The position numbers were made by a program, and so were the translations under genes. Source: Enterococcus faecalis 13-SD-W-01 (lineage in GTDB: Bacteria; Bacillota; Bacilli; Lactobacillales; Enterococcaceae). From it: a DNA stretch of 64,000 bases. The notes under the pieces were generated by a model that ran no database searches, was not told the origin of the DNA, and worked only from the letters and a program-made list of their open reading frames with translations. Below, piece by piece: positions 38,062 through 46,207 of the stretch. The stretch is from assembly GCA_000415185.1 (NCBI GenBank), contig KE351646.1, positions 1-64,000 of the forward strand. The letters run 5' to 3'. Positions within the stretch are counted from its first letter, which is position 1, and each line of letters starts with the position of its first letter.

Positions 38062-38796
38062 TTTCAGATGATCGATGTAGTTCAATAATTTTTTGATACT
38101 TGTTGAACTGAGCGGCAATGTTTCATCATTTTTAAAAATGACTTCCATCGTGTGCTTGTCCACTTCCTTGATATTGAAGGGATTAATAGAAAAACTTTTC
38201 AAGTCATTGAAATATTGATGTTTTTCAAATTTACGTTTGATGTTTTTCATTTTATCGTGGATGATGAAATTTTCGTGTATCCCGTAAAATTCCAAGCACG
38301 CACGTGAACCGGTGATCGTCTCGATATAGTTGACTTCGTCAGGATCGACCAGAAATGTTTTCCCTGTACCTTTCAACTCGATGATATCGGATGTTTGTTT
38401 TTGATTGTTGAGCTTTGAAAGCAAGATTTGTTCAATCGTTGTAAATACTTCTTCTAAATGGATCTTGCTTAAGTAGCGGTCAGGACGAATTTGACGATTG
38501 ATGATCTCAATTCCTCGCGTACTGTCATTTGACAAGAAGATAATAAAGCAATTTGGACTTAATAAACGGATTTTTTTAGCAAAATCAATCCCGGTATGGA
38601 GCGTCTTTAAATCTATGTCAATGATAAAAAAGTCAGAAGAAGTAAAAGAATAAGAGTCCAACTCTTTATAAATGCTTTCCAATTTATCTGCTGGAAATAT
38701 GTGCATATCGACATTATTCAGAAGTTCATGTTTATTATATTCTTTTTTAAAAAGTTCTTGATGGAACAGGTTATCTTCTATGTAATAGATCTTCAT
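38059..38796 (-). CDS. LytTR-type response regulator (AgrA/ComE-like)
   Basis: A 245-residue regulator. The receiver domain carries acidic residues in YYIEDN, the phospho-acceptor Asp in FFIIDIDLK (about Asp60) and Lys in RYLSKIHLEE. The C-terminal LytTR domain starts near 135 (IIELKGTGKTFLVDPDEVNYIETITG) and binds DNA direct repeats. ATG at 38796 is preferred (AGGAG 9 bp upstream), though TTG at 38799 is possible. An extended -10 (TGTTATACT on the minus strand near 38840) may drive it. Kinase and regulator are encoded in opposite directions, which is unusual for this pair. Confidence 0.85.
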   Translation of the reverse strand: MKIYYIEDNLFHQELFKKEYNKHELLNNVDMHIFPADKLESIYKELDSYSFTSSDFFIIDIDLKTLHTGIDFAKKIRLLSPNCFIIFLSNDSTRGIEIINRQIRPDRYLSKIHLEEVFTTIEQILLSKLNNQKQTSDIIELKGTGKTFLVDPDEVNYIETITGSRACLEFYGIHENFIIHDKMKNIKRKFEKHQYFNDLKSFSINPFNIKEVDKHTMEVIFKNDETLPLSSTSIKKLLNYIDHLK

Positions 38797-38966
38797 CAAT
38801 GAGCGCTCCTAAGTTCATATTTTTTCTGTAAGTAGTATAACAGATTATCAACTATGTTTTAATTAATTTGTTCAATATTTCATGAATATTCGATAATAAT
38901 TGATACTTTGATATAGAGTTGTGTACTTGTTTGAAGTAAAATAAAATGTGTTATTCTATAGAGATA

Positions 38967-38997
38967 AAAAAACCGCAAACAAATTTGCAGTTTTTAA
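38967..38997 (-). terminator. Terminator of the AraC-family gene
   Basis: On the minus strand AACTGCAAAT / TTTGCGGTTT forms a hairpin followed by seven T residues, about 25 bp after the regulator stop. Confidence 0.8.
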
Positions 38998-39022
38998 GAG
39001 CAGGATGCTTGTATAGAGAAGC

Positions 39023-40195
39023 TTAGTGGACAGAGTAAGCATAGTGCTGATTTCGGTATTCTTTTGGTGTGAGACCTGTTATTTTTTTGAATACTTGAAT
39101 GAAATGACTTTGACTTGCAAAAGAGAGAATCTGGCCGATTTCTTTGTAACTTTTGTCTGTGAATAATAAAAGGTGTTTGCTTTCATTGATCTTTCTTTCT
39201 TGGATATAGGAATGGATCGTTTGTCCTGTTTCCCTTTTGAATAACGCAGAAAGATGTGTTTTGTGTTTATCAAGATTACTTGCTAATTCTTCAATTGTTA
39301 TCCGTTCATAAATATGTCCATCAATATAATTGATCAGTTGTTTCACAGGCATGGATTTTCCTGATAACGGCTGTTGGTGAATCAGGTTCATGAATCGATA
39401 AGTTGCTTCTTTTATATAAGCGTGCCATTCGCTGGAAGAATGGATACCGAAGAGTCCTTGAATCAATGCATCAGATAAACTGAATGCTTGGTTGATTGGG
39501 ACGCCCTCATCAATGCTGATTCGAGTCAATACGGCAACAAAAGCAGAAAATTTTAATTTTAGTCCTTCCAGTTGATTTTCGGACAAGTCTACTTTATAGG
39601 TTTCTTGCATTTTTTTGAAGAGCCATTCGATTTTTTCCGGCTGGTTTCGCTTGATGTATTCGGTATAACGCAGTTCGAATTGATAAGAATCAAAAGTTGC
39701 TTCCTGCATACGGCGGTCGTAAAGATTTTCTTCTAAACGCTGATCGGTGGTTCGATTTTTTTTCTTTTCTTTTTTATAAATCCAAGAAATCTGTTCTTTT
39801 TCAAGTAATTGATGGGTAAAGATACTATAAATCAATTGGGCAAATTCTTCAAATGCTTCAGGAGATTCTTTCGTGTAGTGGATGCCGTAAAGATATTCAT
39901 GATCATCAAAAAGAAGCTTTTCTTTTGGCGAACCGATGACGCCACAAGGTCCAAACATCATTGAATAATTTTTCCCTTCAGATTGGAAAGGGATTACGCC
40001 ATACATAAAAGAAAAATCATTGAACAGCAAGGCTTTTTGCTGTTTGGCAGGTTGCAGATAAGTAGCAGCTATTTGATGAGTATCCCAAGTGATAGCAGGA
40101 TGTATTGCAGTATCTTTTTCATCAAATAACACTAAAGGAATCAAGTATTTTTTGTATAACAAATCCATCATACGTTCCATTGTTGCTGTATCCAT
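39023..40195 (-). CDS. AraC-family transcription regulator of the beta-glucoside operon
   Basis: A 390-residue protein. The C-terminal ~100 residues have the two AraC helix-turn-helix motifs (ITIEELASNLDKHKTHLSALF, and YKEIGQILSFASQSHFIQVFKKITGLTPKEYR). The ~280-residue N-terminal domain resembles YesN/YSIRK-type sensor regions and has no cupin marks. It is divergent from the GH3-EIIC-ROK-GH1 operon, whose promoter has a consensus -10 but no -35, the usual sign of an activator-dependent promoter. It is the likely activator, responding to the imported glycoside. Confidence 0.85.
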   Translation of the reverse strand: MDTATMERMMDLLYKKYLIPLVLFDEKDTAIHPAITWDTHQIAATYLQPAKQQKALLFNDFSFMYGVIPFQSEGKNYSMMFGPCGVIGSPKEKLLFDDHEYLYGIHYTKESPEAFEEFAQLIYSIFTHQLLEKEQISWIYKKEKKKNRTTDQRLEENLYDRRMQEATFDSYQFELRYTEYIKRNQPEKIEWLFKKMQETYKVDLSENQLEGLKLKFSAFVAVLTRISIDEGVPINQAFSLSDALIQGLFGIHSSSEWHAYIKEATYRFMNLIHQQPLSGKSMPVKQLINYIDGHIYERITIEELASNLDKHKTHLSALFKRETGQTIHSYIQERKINESKHLLLFTDKSYKEIGQILSFASQSHFIQVFKKITGLTPKEYRNQHYAYSVH

Positions 40196-40335
40196 AGTAA
40201 ATGCCTTCTTCCTGAATTAAACTTATCTTCATTTTATTCTAAAAAGAAAAAGAATGAAATAGACTTTTTTTAACGTTTTTTTACATTTGTGATATAGAGT
40301 CTTCTTTTTTTGTATAAAAGGAAAAAGAATCTAAC

Positions 40336-40363
40336 TATAATAAAAAATGTAAAAACGGTTACA
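40336..40363 (+). promoter_or_regulatory. Promoter -10 and cre site of the GH3 operon
   Basis: TATAAT (40336-40341) is perfect, but no -35 is found at 16-18 bp, fitting AraC-type activation. TAAAAACGGTTACA (40350-40363) matches the cre consensus at 13 of 14 positions. It lies between the start point and the AAAAGGAG ribosome site. Confidence 0.7.
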
Positions 40364-40381
40364 AAAAGGAGAAAACTAAAT

Positions 40382-42583
40382 ATGAAAGAAAGCGAATTGA
40401 AGCAGCTTGCTGATTCATTGACACTGAAAGAAAAGATCGCACAAACCGTTCAGCTGAACGGTGATCTGTTTACGGAAAGTGGTGTCATGAATACAGGACC
40501 AACAAAAGAATTAGGTTTTCCAGAAGACTTTGATCTTTATCAAATAGGCTCGATCTACAATGTGAACGACCCAAATAAATTAAAAGAAATCCAACAGAAA
40601 GTCATGAAAGAAAGTAAACATAAGATTCCGCTGCTTTTCATGTCAGATGTTATTTACGGCTTTCGGACGATTTTTCCGATTCCATTAGCACAAGCTGGCT
40701 CCTATGATTTTTCTTTAATCAAAAAATCAGCAGAAGCTGCAGCAAAGGAAAGTTATCTAAGCGGTTTGCATGTTCTTTTCTCGCCAATGTTGGATTTATC
40801 AAGAGATCCGCGCTGGGGACGAGTGATGGAATCGCCAGGAGAAGATGTATATACTGCAAAAGAATTTGCAAAAAGTGTCGTGACTGGTTATCAAGGAGAG
40901 ATTGCTGAAACGATTGCGAAAAACCATGTCGGCGCATGTATCAAACACTTTGCTGGTTACAGCGCGCCGGAAGCAGGTAGAGAATACAGTGCTGTTGATA
41001 TGTCCAATCAGAAATTATTCAATGAATATTTGCAGCCGTATCAAGCAGCGATCGAAGCGAACTGTTTACTTGTAATGACCGCTTTCAACTTATTGAATGG
41101 GGTTCCTGCTACAGGAAATCAATGGCTGAATCGTGATATCTTGCGTGAACGTTTTGGTTTTGAAGGGCTGTTGATCTCTGATTATGCAGCCATTGAAGAA
41201 TTGCAAGCTCATGGTTATACAAAAAATCAGGCGGGCTCTGCTGAAAAAGCAATGAAAGCTGGAGTCGATATGGACATGATGACTTCTGTTTATGCAAATT
41301 CTTTAGAAAAACTAGCAGAAGATCCACAAATCGAAAAACTGATCAATGAAGCGGTTTGGCGTATCTTGGTCCTAAAAAATAAATTGGGCCTTTTTGAAAA
41401 TCCATACCGCGGATTGGAAGAAGAAAATACCGGTGAGATTTTGACAGAAGAAACGAAAGCGCTAGCAGTAGAATTAGTCGAAAAAAGCTGTGTGCTTTTG
41501 AAAAATGAGCAAACACTTCCTTTAACTTCTGACCAAAAAATCGCCGTTATCGGACCCTATGGCGAAAGCAGATTGACACTTGGTTTTTGGGCTTCCGTCA
41601 GTGGGAAACCGCAAGATACTATAACATTGAAAGAAGGGATGGAACAAAATTTTGCCAAAGAAAACTTGACCTTCGCTAAAGGATTCAATCTCTTTGATTC
41701 CTATGACTCATTCGGGCCATTGAAAGAAGGCATCAAGTTGCTGAATGGCGCAATCGAAGACGAATCGATGCTTTATCAGCAAGCAGTAGAAGATGCAAAA
41801 TCGGCAGATGTAGTCGTTTTGACTTTTGGCGAACAATTCCTAGAAAGTGGAGAAGGGGCCTCAAAAGCAAAACTGACCTTGCCAGAAAAACAGAAACGCC
41901 TCATTAAAGGTTTATCAGAGTTAGGAAAACCAATCGTTGGTGTTTTATACACAGGCCGTCCGCTAGTATTGACGGATGTTGAACCTTATTTTTCAAGTTT
42001 ACTTGTGACTTGGTTCCCAGGTACGATGGGCGGCGTTGGAATCGCAAATCTATTATCCGGAAAAGCACAGCCAAGCGCCCGTTTATCCATGACTTTCCCG
42101 CGAAGCGAAGGGCAGATACCTATCTATTATGCACACACTTCGACGGGGCGTCCATTAGAAAACAGCACTCATACGACACGATTTGTTTCAAAATATATGG
42201 ATGAATCAAATGACCCGCTTTTTGCATTCGGCGCAGGGAAAAGTTATGGCACTGTGTCTGGAAAATGGACAACCAATGAGTATGATCAAGAAAAAGTCAA
42301 CTTAAGCTATGCGTTGACAAATGAGTCGAAACAACCGTTAGAAACAGTCGTCCACATTTATGTCAAAGCACACACAGCTTCCATCGTGCAGCCTGTAAAA
42401 AGATTAGCAGCCAGCCAAAGAGTAAGCTTGGAACCAAATGAAACCGTTTCGAAAGAAGTGGTTTTGGAAAAAGAAGAGTTGTCCTTTTTTGACAATTTAG
42501 GAAAAAAACATATTGAAAATGGTGAATTTACTTTCTATTTAAGTACATTGGATTCAGAAGATGAAATGACAATAACTATTTAA
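40382..42583 (+). CDS. Glycoside hydrolase family 3 beta-glucosidase
   Basis: A 733-residue cytosolic enzyme without signal peptide. The N-terminal barrel has the catalytic nucleophile Asp267 in FEGLLISDYAAIEEL and substrate-binding motifs LDLSRDPRWGRVMESPGED and KHFAGYSAPEAGREYS. The C-terminal alpha/beta and fibronectin-like domains follow (VTWFPGTMGGVGIANLLSG, then the beta-rich end). The ATG at 40382 is chosen from AAAAGGAG; an upstream ATG at 40310 lies before the promoter -10. It probably cleaves beta-glucosides or oligomers entering the cell unphosphorylated, complementing the GH1 enzyme. Confidence 0.9.
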   Translation: MKESELKQLADSLTLKEKIAQTVQLNGDLFTESGVMNTGPTKELGFPEDFDLYQIGSIYNVNDPNKLKEIQQKVMKESKHKIPLLFMSDVIYGFRTIFPIPLAQAGSYDFSLIKKSAEAAAKESYLSGLHVLFSPMLDLSRDPRWGRVMESPGEDVYTAKEFAKSVVTGYQGEIAETIAKNHVGACIKHFAGYSAPEAGREYSAVDMSNQKLFNEYLQPYQAAIEANCLLVMTAFNLLNGVPATGNQWLNRDILRERFGFEGLLISDYAAIEELQAHGYTKNQAGSAEKAMKAGVDMDMMTSVYANSLEKLAEDPQIEKLINEAVWRILVLKNKLGLFENPYRGLEEENTGEILTEETKALAVELVEKSCVLLKNEQTLPLTSDQKIAVIGPYGESRLTLGFWASVSGKPQDTITLKEGMEQNFAKENLTFAKGFNLFDSYDSFGPLKEGIKLLNGAIEDESMLYQQAVEDAKSADVVVLTFGEQFLESGEGASKAKLTLPEKQKRLIKGLSELGKPIVGVLYTGRPLVLTDVEPYFSSLLVTWFPGTMGGVGIANLLSGKAQPSARLSMTFPRSEGQIPIYYAHTSTGRPLENSTHTTRFVSKYMDESNDPLFAFGAGKSYGTVSGKWTTNEYDQEKVNLSYALTNESKQPLETVVHIYVKAHTASIVQPVKRLAASQRVSLEPNETVSKEVVLEKEELSFFDNLGKKHIENGEFTFYLSTLDSEDEMTITI

Positions 42584-42597
42584 AAAGGAGAATAAAA

Positions 42598-43944
42598 ATG
42601 GGGAAATTAGAGCTATTTTTAAGCAGCAAATTGTTGCCGATGTCAGAGAAATTACAAAAAAATAAGGTTCTTGCAGCATTGATGGAAGGGTTTATCCGAA
42701 CAAGCCCAATCACGTTGGGTATTGCATTTATCACAATTATTGGGAATTTTCCTATCCCTGGTTGGATCGATTTTCTGAAAAGTGTCGGGATCTTCCCACA
42801 TGTTGAAGCCATCACAAATGGTGCAACTGGTGTATTTTCACTTTATGTCGTTTATAGTTTAGCTTTTTCTTACGCAAAACAATTAGGGACAAATGAACGA
42901 AATGCTTCAATCATTTCTTTAGCAAGTTTTATCATGTTGATGCCGCAAACGATCATGACAACTGTGACACAAAACGGCCAAGCAACAGAGCAAGCAATCG
43001 GCGCGTTGAAATTAGATTATCTTGGCGGACAAGGCTTGTTCATCGGGATGCTGGTTGCATTGATCATCACTCGTTTCTATGCTTTCTTAACGAAGAAAAA
43101 TCTGATGGTCAAACTTCCTGACAGTGTACCGCCAATGGTTACACAATCATTATCACCAGTTTTCGTCGTTACGATCATTTTTGTTGCTGTCTTTATTTTA
43201 CGTGTGTTATTTGGTTACACAGCTTCTGGAACAATTTTCCAATTCTTTATCGATGTGATCAACGCACCGCTTAACTCATTAGTTGCAAGTCCAATCTCAA
43301 TCATCATCATTATGGAATTGTTATCTGTCTTATGGTTCTTCGGTATCCATAACGCTGTATTACAAGGACCATTAGGCGCTATCAGCATGACAATGATCGT
43401 TGGTAATATTGCAGCATTCCAAGAAGGTCAACCATTGCCTTACTTGATTCCTTCAGTTGTCTACATGGGGATGTACGCTTCTGGTTTCATGGGCTTTGTA
43501 AGTTTCTTCATGATTCGTTCAAAATCAACAAAATTGCGTCAATTAGGAAAACTATCTCTTGTTCCTTCATTATTCAATGTCACTGAACCACTGATGTTTG
43601 GTATGCCGATCATCTTAAATCCGATTTTCTTTATCCCGCAAGTCTTCACCCAATTGATTGCAGGGTTTGTCACTTGGGGATTAGTAACAACTGTTTTACC
43701 GATCTCATTGAATCCAACCATGTCACTGCTTCCTTGGACAACACCAGTTTTTGCTAAAATGCCTTTATCTGGCGGTTTGAACTACACGATTTTAATGGTT
43801 ATCTGTATCGCGATTGGGGTCGCAATGTGGTATCCATTTATCAAAATCGCAGACAAACGTGAATATGAATTAGAAAAAGCGGCTGAAAAAGAAGAAGAAA
43901 CAATGACAATCAATCAAATCAATGAAAAAGAAGTTCAAGCATAA
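42598..43944 (+). CDS. PTS EIIC component, lactose/cellobiose family
   Basis: A 448-residue membrane transporter subunit of the CelB type. Family landmarks are LPDSVPPMVTQSL, LWFFGIHNAVLQGP and FNVTEPLMFGMPIILNP, with the substrate-contacting Glu in the last. It imports and, with EIIA/EIIB, phosphorylates a beta-linked disaccharide or glycoside. Neither EIIA nor EIIB is encoded in this operon, so these must come from elsewhere. AAAAGGAG precedes the ATG. ROK kinase gene follows 16 bp later. Confidence 0.93.
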   Translation: MGKLELFLSSKLLPMSEKLQKNKVLAALMEGFIRTSPITLGIAFITIIGNFPIPGWIDFLKSVGIFPHVEAITNGATGVFSLYVVYSLAFSYAKQLGTNERNASIISLASFIMLMPQTIMTTVTQNGQATEQAIGALKLDYLGGQGLFIGMLVALIITRFYAFLTKKNLMVKLPDSVPPMVTQSLSPVFVVTIIFVAVFILRVLFGYTASGTIFQFFIDVINAPLNSLVASPISIIIIMELLSVLWFFGIHNAVLQGPLGAISMTMIVGNIAAFQEGQPLPYLIPSVVYMGMYASGFMGFVSFFMIRSKSTKLRQLGKLSLVPSLFNVTEPLMFGMPIILNPIFFIPQVFTQLIAGFVTWGLVTTVLPISLNPTMSLLPWTTPVFAKMPLSGGLNYTILMVICIAIGVAMWYPFIKIADKREYELEKAAEKEEETMTINQINEKEVQA

Positions 43945-43959
43945 GATAGGAGAAAGGTT

Positions 43960-44856
43960 ATGTGGACATTAAGCATCGATATCGGCGGGACGTTTATCAA
44001 ATCCGCCTTAGTGAAAGAAACAGCCATTGAAGGAAAAAGACAAACGCCTACACCGAAAGCAGATGCTTCCGAGTGGATCAATTTCTTGGTCACTCTTATC
44101 AAAAGTTATAACGAAAAAGACTTTCAGCGTGTTGGAATCGCTGTGCCTGGTGCCGTGAAAGACAATGGATTGATCCTTTTTGGCGGCGCTGTTGCCGGTT
44201 TAGATCAAGTAAATGTGAAGGAAGAAATCGAGAAACGTCTGCCTGTGAAGGTTTTTGTAGAAAATGATGCAAAAGCGGCAACATTAGGCGAAGTTTGTTA
44301 TGGCAATCTGAAAGAACAAGAAAATGGCGCAGCTGTCATCTTAGGAACAGGCGTCGGCGTGGGCCTGCTGCTGGACGGAAAAGTCAGAAAAGGACCACAT
44401 TGCCAAGCGGGCGAAGTCAGTTTTCTTATCCAAGATCAAGCGGTCAGCGGCCTGGAATCATTTGTCGGCATCAACTTATCAGCCGTTCGTTTAGTCAAAG
44501 AATTAGCCACAGTGTTTGAATGCGAGCCAGATGGACTGGAAGTCTTTCGTTTATTAGAACAACAAGAAAACGAACAAGCGCTGCAAGTATTCAGTAATTA
44601 CTGCAGACGCGCAGCCTTGCTTTGTTTCAACCTGCAATGTCTGATCGATCTTGAGAAATTGGTAATTGGAGGCGGCATCAGCCAACAGCCGCTCTTGATC
44701 AAAGAAATCAAGAAACATTATGATCAAATTTTCCATTTCTCGCCGATGATCGACCAAACGATCCCGCATATCCCAATCGAAGCGGCTTGCTTCCAATCCG
44801 ATGCAAATTTGATTGGTGCCGCGAAAGGAGCACAATTAGATGAAACTATCAGATAA
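43960..44856 (+). CDS. ROK-family sugar kinase
   Basis: A 298-residue kinase with N-terminal ATP-binding motif LSIDIGGTFIKSAL, then VFVENDAKAATLGE and AAVILGTGVGVGLLLDGK. No helix-turn-helix is present, so it is an enzyme and not a NagC-type repressor. The usual zinc-binding CxCGxxGC motif is replaced by KGPHCQAGEVSF, as in BglK-like members. It could phosphorylate free glucose or the beta-glucoside itself (BglK-type), feeding the GH1 enzyme. It overlaps the GH1 start by 17 bp. Confidence 0.85.
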   Translation: MWTLSIDIGGTFIKSALVKETAIEGKRQTPTPKADASEWINFLVTLIKSYNEKDFQRVGIAVPGAVKDNGLILFGGAVAGLDQVNVKEEIEKRLPVKVFVENDAKAATLGEVCYGNLKEQENGAAVILGTGVGVGLLLDGKVRKGPHCQAGEVSFLIQDQAVSGLESFVGINLSAVRLVKELATVFECEPDGLEVFRLLEQQENEQALQVFSNYCRRAALLCFNLQCLIDLEKLVIGGGISQQPLLIKEIKKHYDQIFHFSPMIDQTIPHIPIEAACFQSDANLIGAAKGAQLDETIR

Positions 44857-46207
44857 ATTTTTATGGGGCGCTTCCACAAGTGCTTATCAAGTAGAAGGTG
44901 CATGGAATGAGGATGGAAAAGGGCCTTCTGTTCAAGATATGAAAAAAATACCAGAAGGAACAAGTGACTTTAAAATAGCATCCGACCATTACCATCGTTT
45001 TGAAGAAGATGTTCGCTTATTTAAAGAATTAGGCTTGAAAGCGTATCGTTTTTCGATTTCATGGAGCAGAGTCATGCCTGATGGAAAGAAAAATCCAGAA
45101 GGTCTAGCTTTTTATCAAAAATTGATCAAGCAATTGATTGAAAATGATATTGAACCAATTGTTACTGTTTTCCATTTTGATCTGCCGTATTCATTATATG
45201 AAAAAGGCGGCTGGGAAAATCGAGAAACGATCCAAGCATTCGCTGATTACTGCCAACTGCTTTTTGATACTTTTGGACAAGATGTAAAATATTGGCAGAC
45301 GATCAACGAGCAAAATGTCATGGCTTTAGCTGGATCGATCATTGGTACAAGTGACAAATCGATGAAAGAGAAATTTCAAGAAAACCATCACATGCTGGTT
45401 GCCCAAGCGTTAGTCACAAAAAATTATCATGACGGCGGCTATCCTGGGAAAATCGGACCGGCGCCAAATATCGCCAGCGTTTATCCTGCGACAGATAAAC
45501 CTGAAGATCAAATGGCTGCTCTTTATATGAGTGCCTTGCGCAATTGGCTTTTCTTGGATGTTGCTGTTTACGGAAAATACAATCATAACGCTTGGCATTT
45601 ACTAGAGAAAATCGGTGCTTGTCCAGAAATCACCACAGAAGATGCTGAAATCTTAAAAGAAGGTACGTGTGATTACATTGCTTTTAACTATTACAATACG
45701 ATGACCGTCTCAAAATACTATCCAAAAGAAAATAAAATCGATCAGCAAAGCGGATTTGGCATACCAGGATTTTTCCAAACACAAGAAAACAAGAATCTGC
45801 CAATGACAGAATTTGGCTGGCCAATTGATCCAGAAGGGTTTAGATTTACACTAAATGAAATCTATTCTCGTTATCGTCTACCGCTTTTGATTACTGAAAA
45901 TGGGATTGGTGCAAAAAATACACTGACAGAAGATGGTAAGATCCATGATGATTACCGTATTGATTATTTAGAGCAGCATATTCGTCAAATGGAGCTGGCT
46001 GCACAAGATGGTGTTGAGATCATCGGCTATTGTCCATGGAGTGCGATTGATTTGATCAGTACACATGAAGGATTCCAAAAACGATATGGTTTTATCTATG
46101 TCAATCGGACAGATGATGAGTTGAAAGACTTAGCACGTTATAAAAAAGATAGTTTTTATTGGTATCAAAAAGTGATCAACGAAAATGGATTGGGTGAAGC
46201 AAAATGA
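44840..46207 (+). CDS. Glycoside hydrolase family 1, probable 6-phospho-beta-glucosidase
   Basis: A 455-residue cytosolic enzyme. The acid/base is Glu157 in WQTINEQNVMA, and the nucleophile is Glu353 in LLITENGIGAKN. The N-terminal signature FLWGASTSAYQVEGAWNEDG is typical. Company with a cellobiose-type EIIC suggests a 6-phospho substrate. It is coupled to the ROK gene by overlap and to the DUF4091 gene by an ATGA junction. The choice between phospho-glucosidase and phospho-galactosidase cannot be settled by eye. Confidence 0.9.
   Translation: MKLSDKFLWGASTSAYQVEGAWNEDGKGPSVQDMKKIPEGTSDFKIASDHYHRFEEDVRLFKELGLKAYRFSISWSRVMPDGKKNPEGLAFYQKLIKQLIENDIEPIVTVFHFDLPYSLYEKGGWENRETIQAFADYCQLLFDTFGQDVKYWQTINEQNVMALAGSIIGTSDKSMKEKFQENHHMLVAQALVTKNYHDGGYPGKIGPAPNIASVYPATDKPEDQMAALYMSALRNWLFLDVAVYGKYNHNAWHLLEKIGACPEITTEDAEILKEGTCDYIAFNYYNTMTVSKYYPKENKIDQQSGFGIPGFFQTQENKNLPMTEFGWPIDPEGFRFTLNEIYSRYRLPLLITENGIGAKNTLTEDGKIHDDYRIDYLEQHIRQMELAAQDGVEIIGYCPWSAIDLISTHEGFQKRYGFIYVNRTDDELKDLARYKKDSFYWYQKVINENGLGEAK

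Noticed and set aside
43539-43721. Minus-strand 60-residue frame inside EIIC
   Set aside because: It is a shadow of the EIIC coding strand with no start signals of its own.
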